From: Candidatus Pacearchaeota archaeon
GTDB lineage: Archaea > Nanobdellota > Nanobdellia > Pacearchaeales > GW2011-AR1
NCBI GenBank assembly: GCA_002688875.1
Contig: NZDU01000022.1
Span: 12,772 to 17,865, forward strand
Direction: 5' to 3'
Length of the DNA: 5,094 nt
Below are positions 5,071 through 5,094 of the stretch, in pieces. The stretch's first letter is position 1; each line of letters opens with the position of its first letter. A program made the position numbers and the translations under genes. The notes below the pieces were generated by a model. It saw only the letters and a list, made by a program, of their open reading frames with translations, searched no databases and had not been told where the DNA came from.

Positions 5071-5094
5071 ATTGTTGTGGGTTGATAGATGATA

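Overview
The window looks like part of an AT-rich archaeal chromosome, most likely a DPANN lineage such as Pacearchaeota or Woesearchaeota. Three things support this. The central gene is an archaeal-type Lhr helicase followed by an archaeal SbcD-related metallophosphoesterase. Several starts have an A/T-rich TATA-like box centred about 23-26 bases upstream, the geometry of leaderless archaeal transcripts. Two small proteins resemble conserved families I remember from DPANN genomes. The lineage assignment is inference, since no rRNA or marker phylogeny is available here.

Layout. Bases 1-223 (minus) hold the N-terminal part of a coiled-coil protein that runs off the left edge into a GACA tetranucleotide repeat. 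Bases 224-363 are non-coding and contain a GC-rich hairpin (326-358). Bases 364-630 (minus) encode an 88-residue winged-helix protein, transcribed divergently from the main operon. Bases 710-4552 (plus) form a tight three-gene unit: Lhr helicase (888 aa), an unrecognised 92-residue protein starting 1 base after the helicase stop, and a 298-residue metallophosphoesterase whose ATG overlaps the preceding TAA by one base. A short convergent spacer (4553-4608) with T-tracts separates this from a 136-residue conserved-looking protein on the minus strand (4609-5019). The last 75 bases look like a divergent promoter region.

Function. An Lhr-family ATP-dependent translocase coupled to a metallophosphoesterase suggests a nucleic-acid repair or processing unit: the helicase would unwind or remodel DNA or RNA:DNA hybrids and the metal-dependent enzyme would cleave phosphodiesters. 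The 92-residue protein between them is the most interesting unknown because its position and coupling imply co-expression with both.

Structure beyond genes. GACA tetranucleotide tracts occur in two different coding regions (left edge and inside the phosphoesterase). A perfect 10-bp inverted repeat sits at a domain boundary of the helicase gene. The plus strand carries more G than C even across the minus-strand gene at 4609-5019, which points to strand-wide mutational asymmetry. No mobile element, CRISPR array, tRNA or rRNA was seen.
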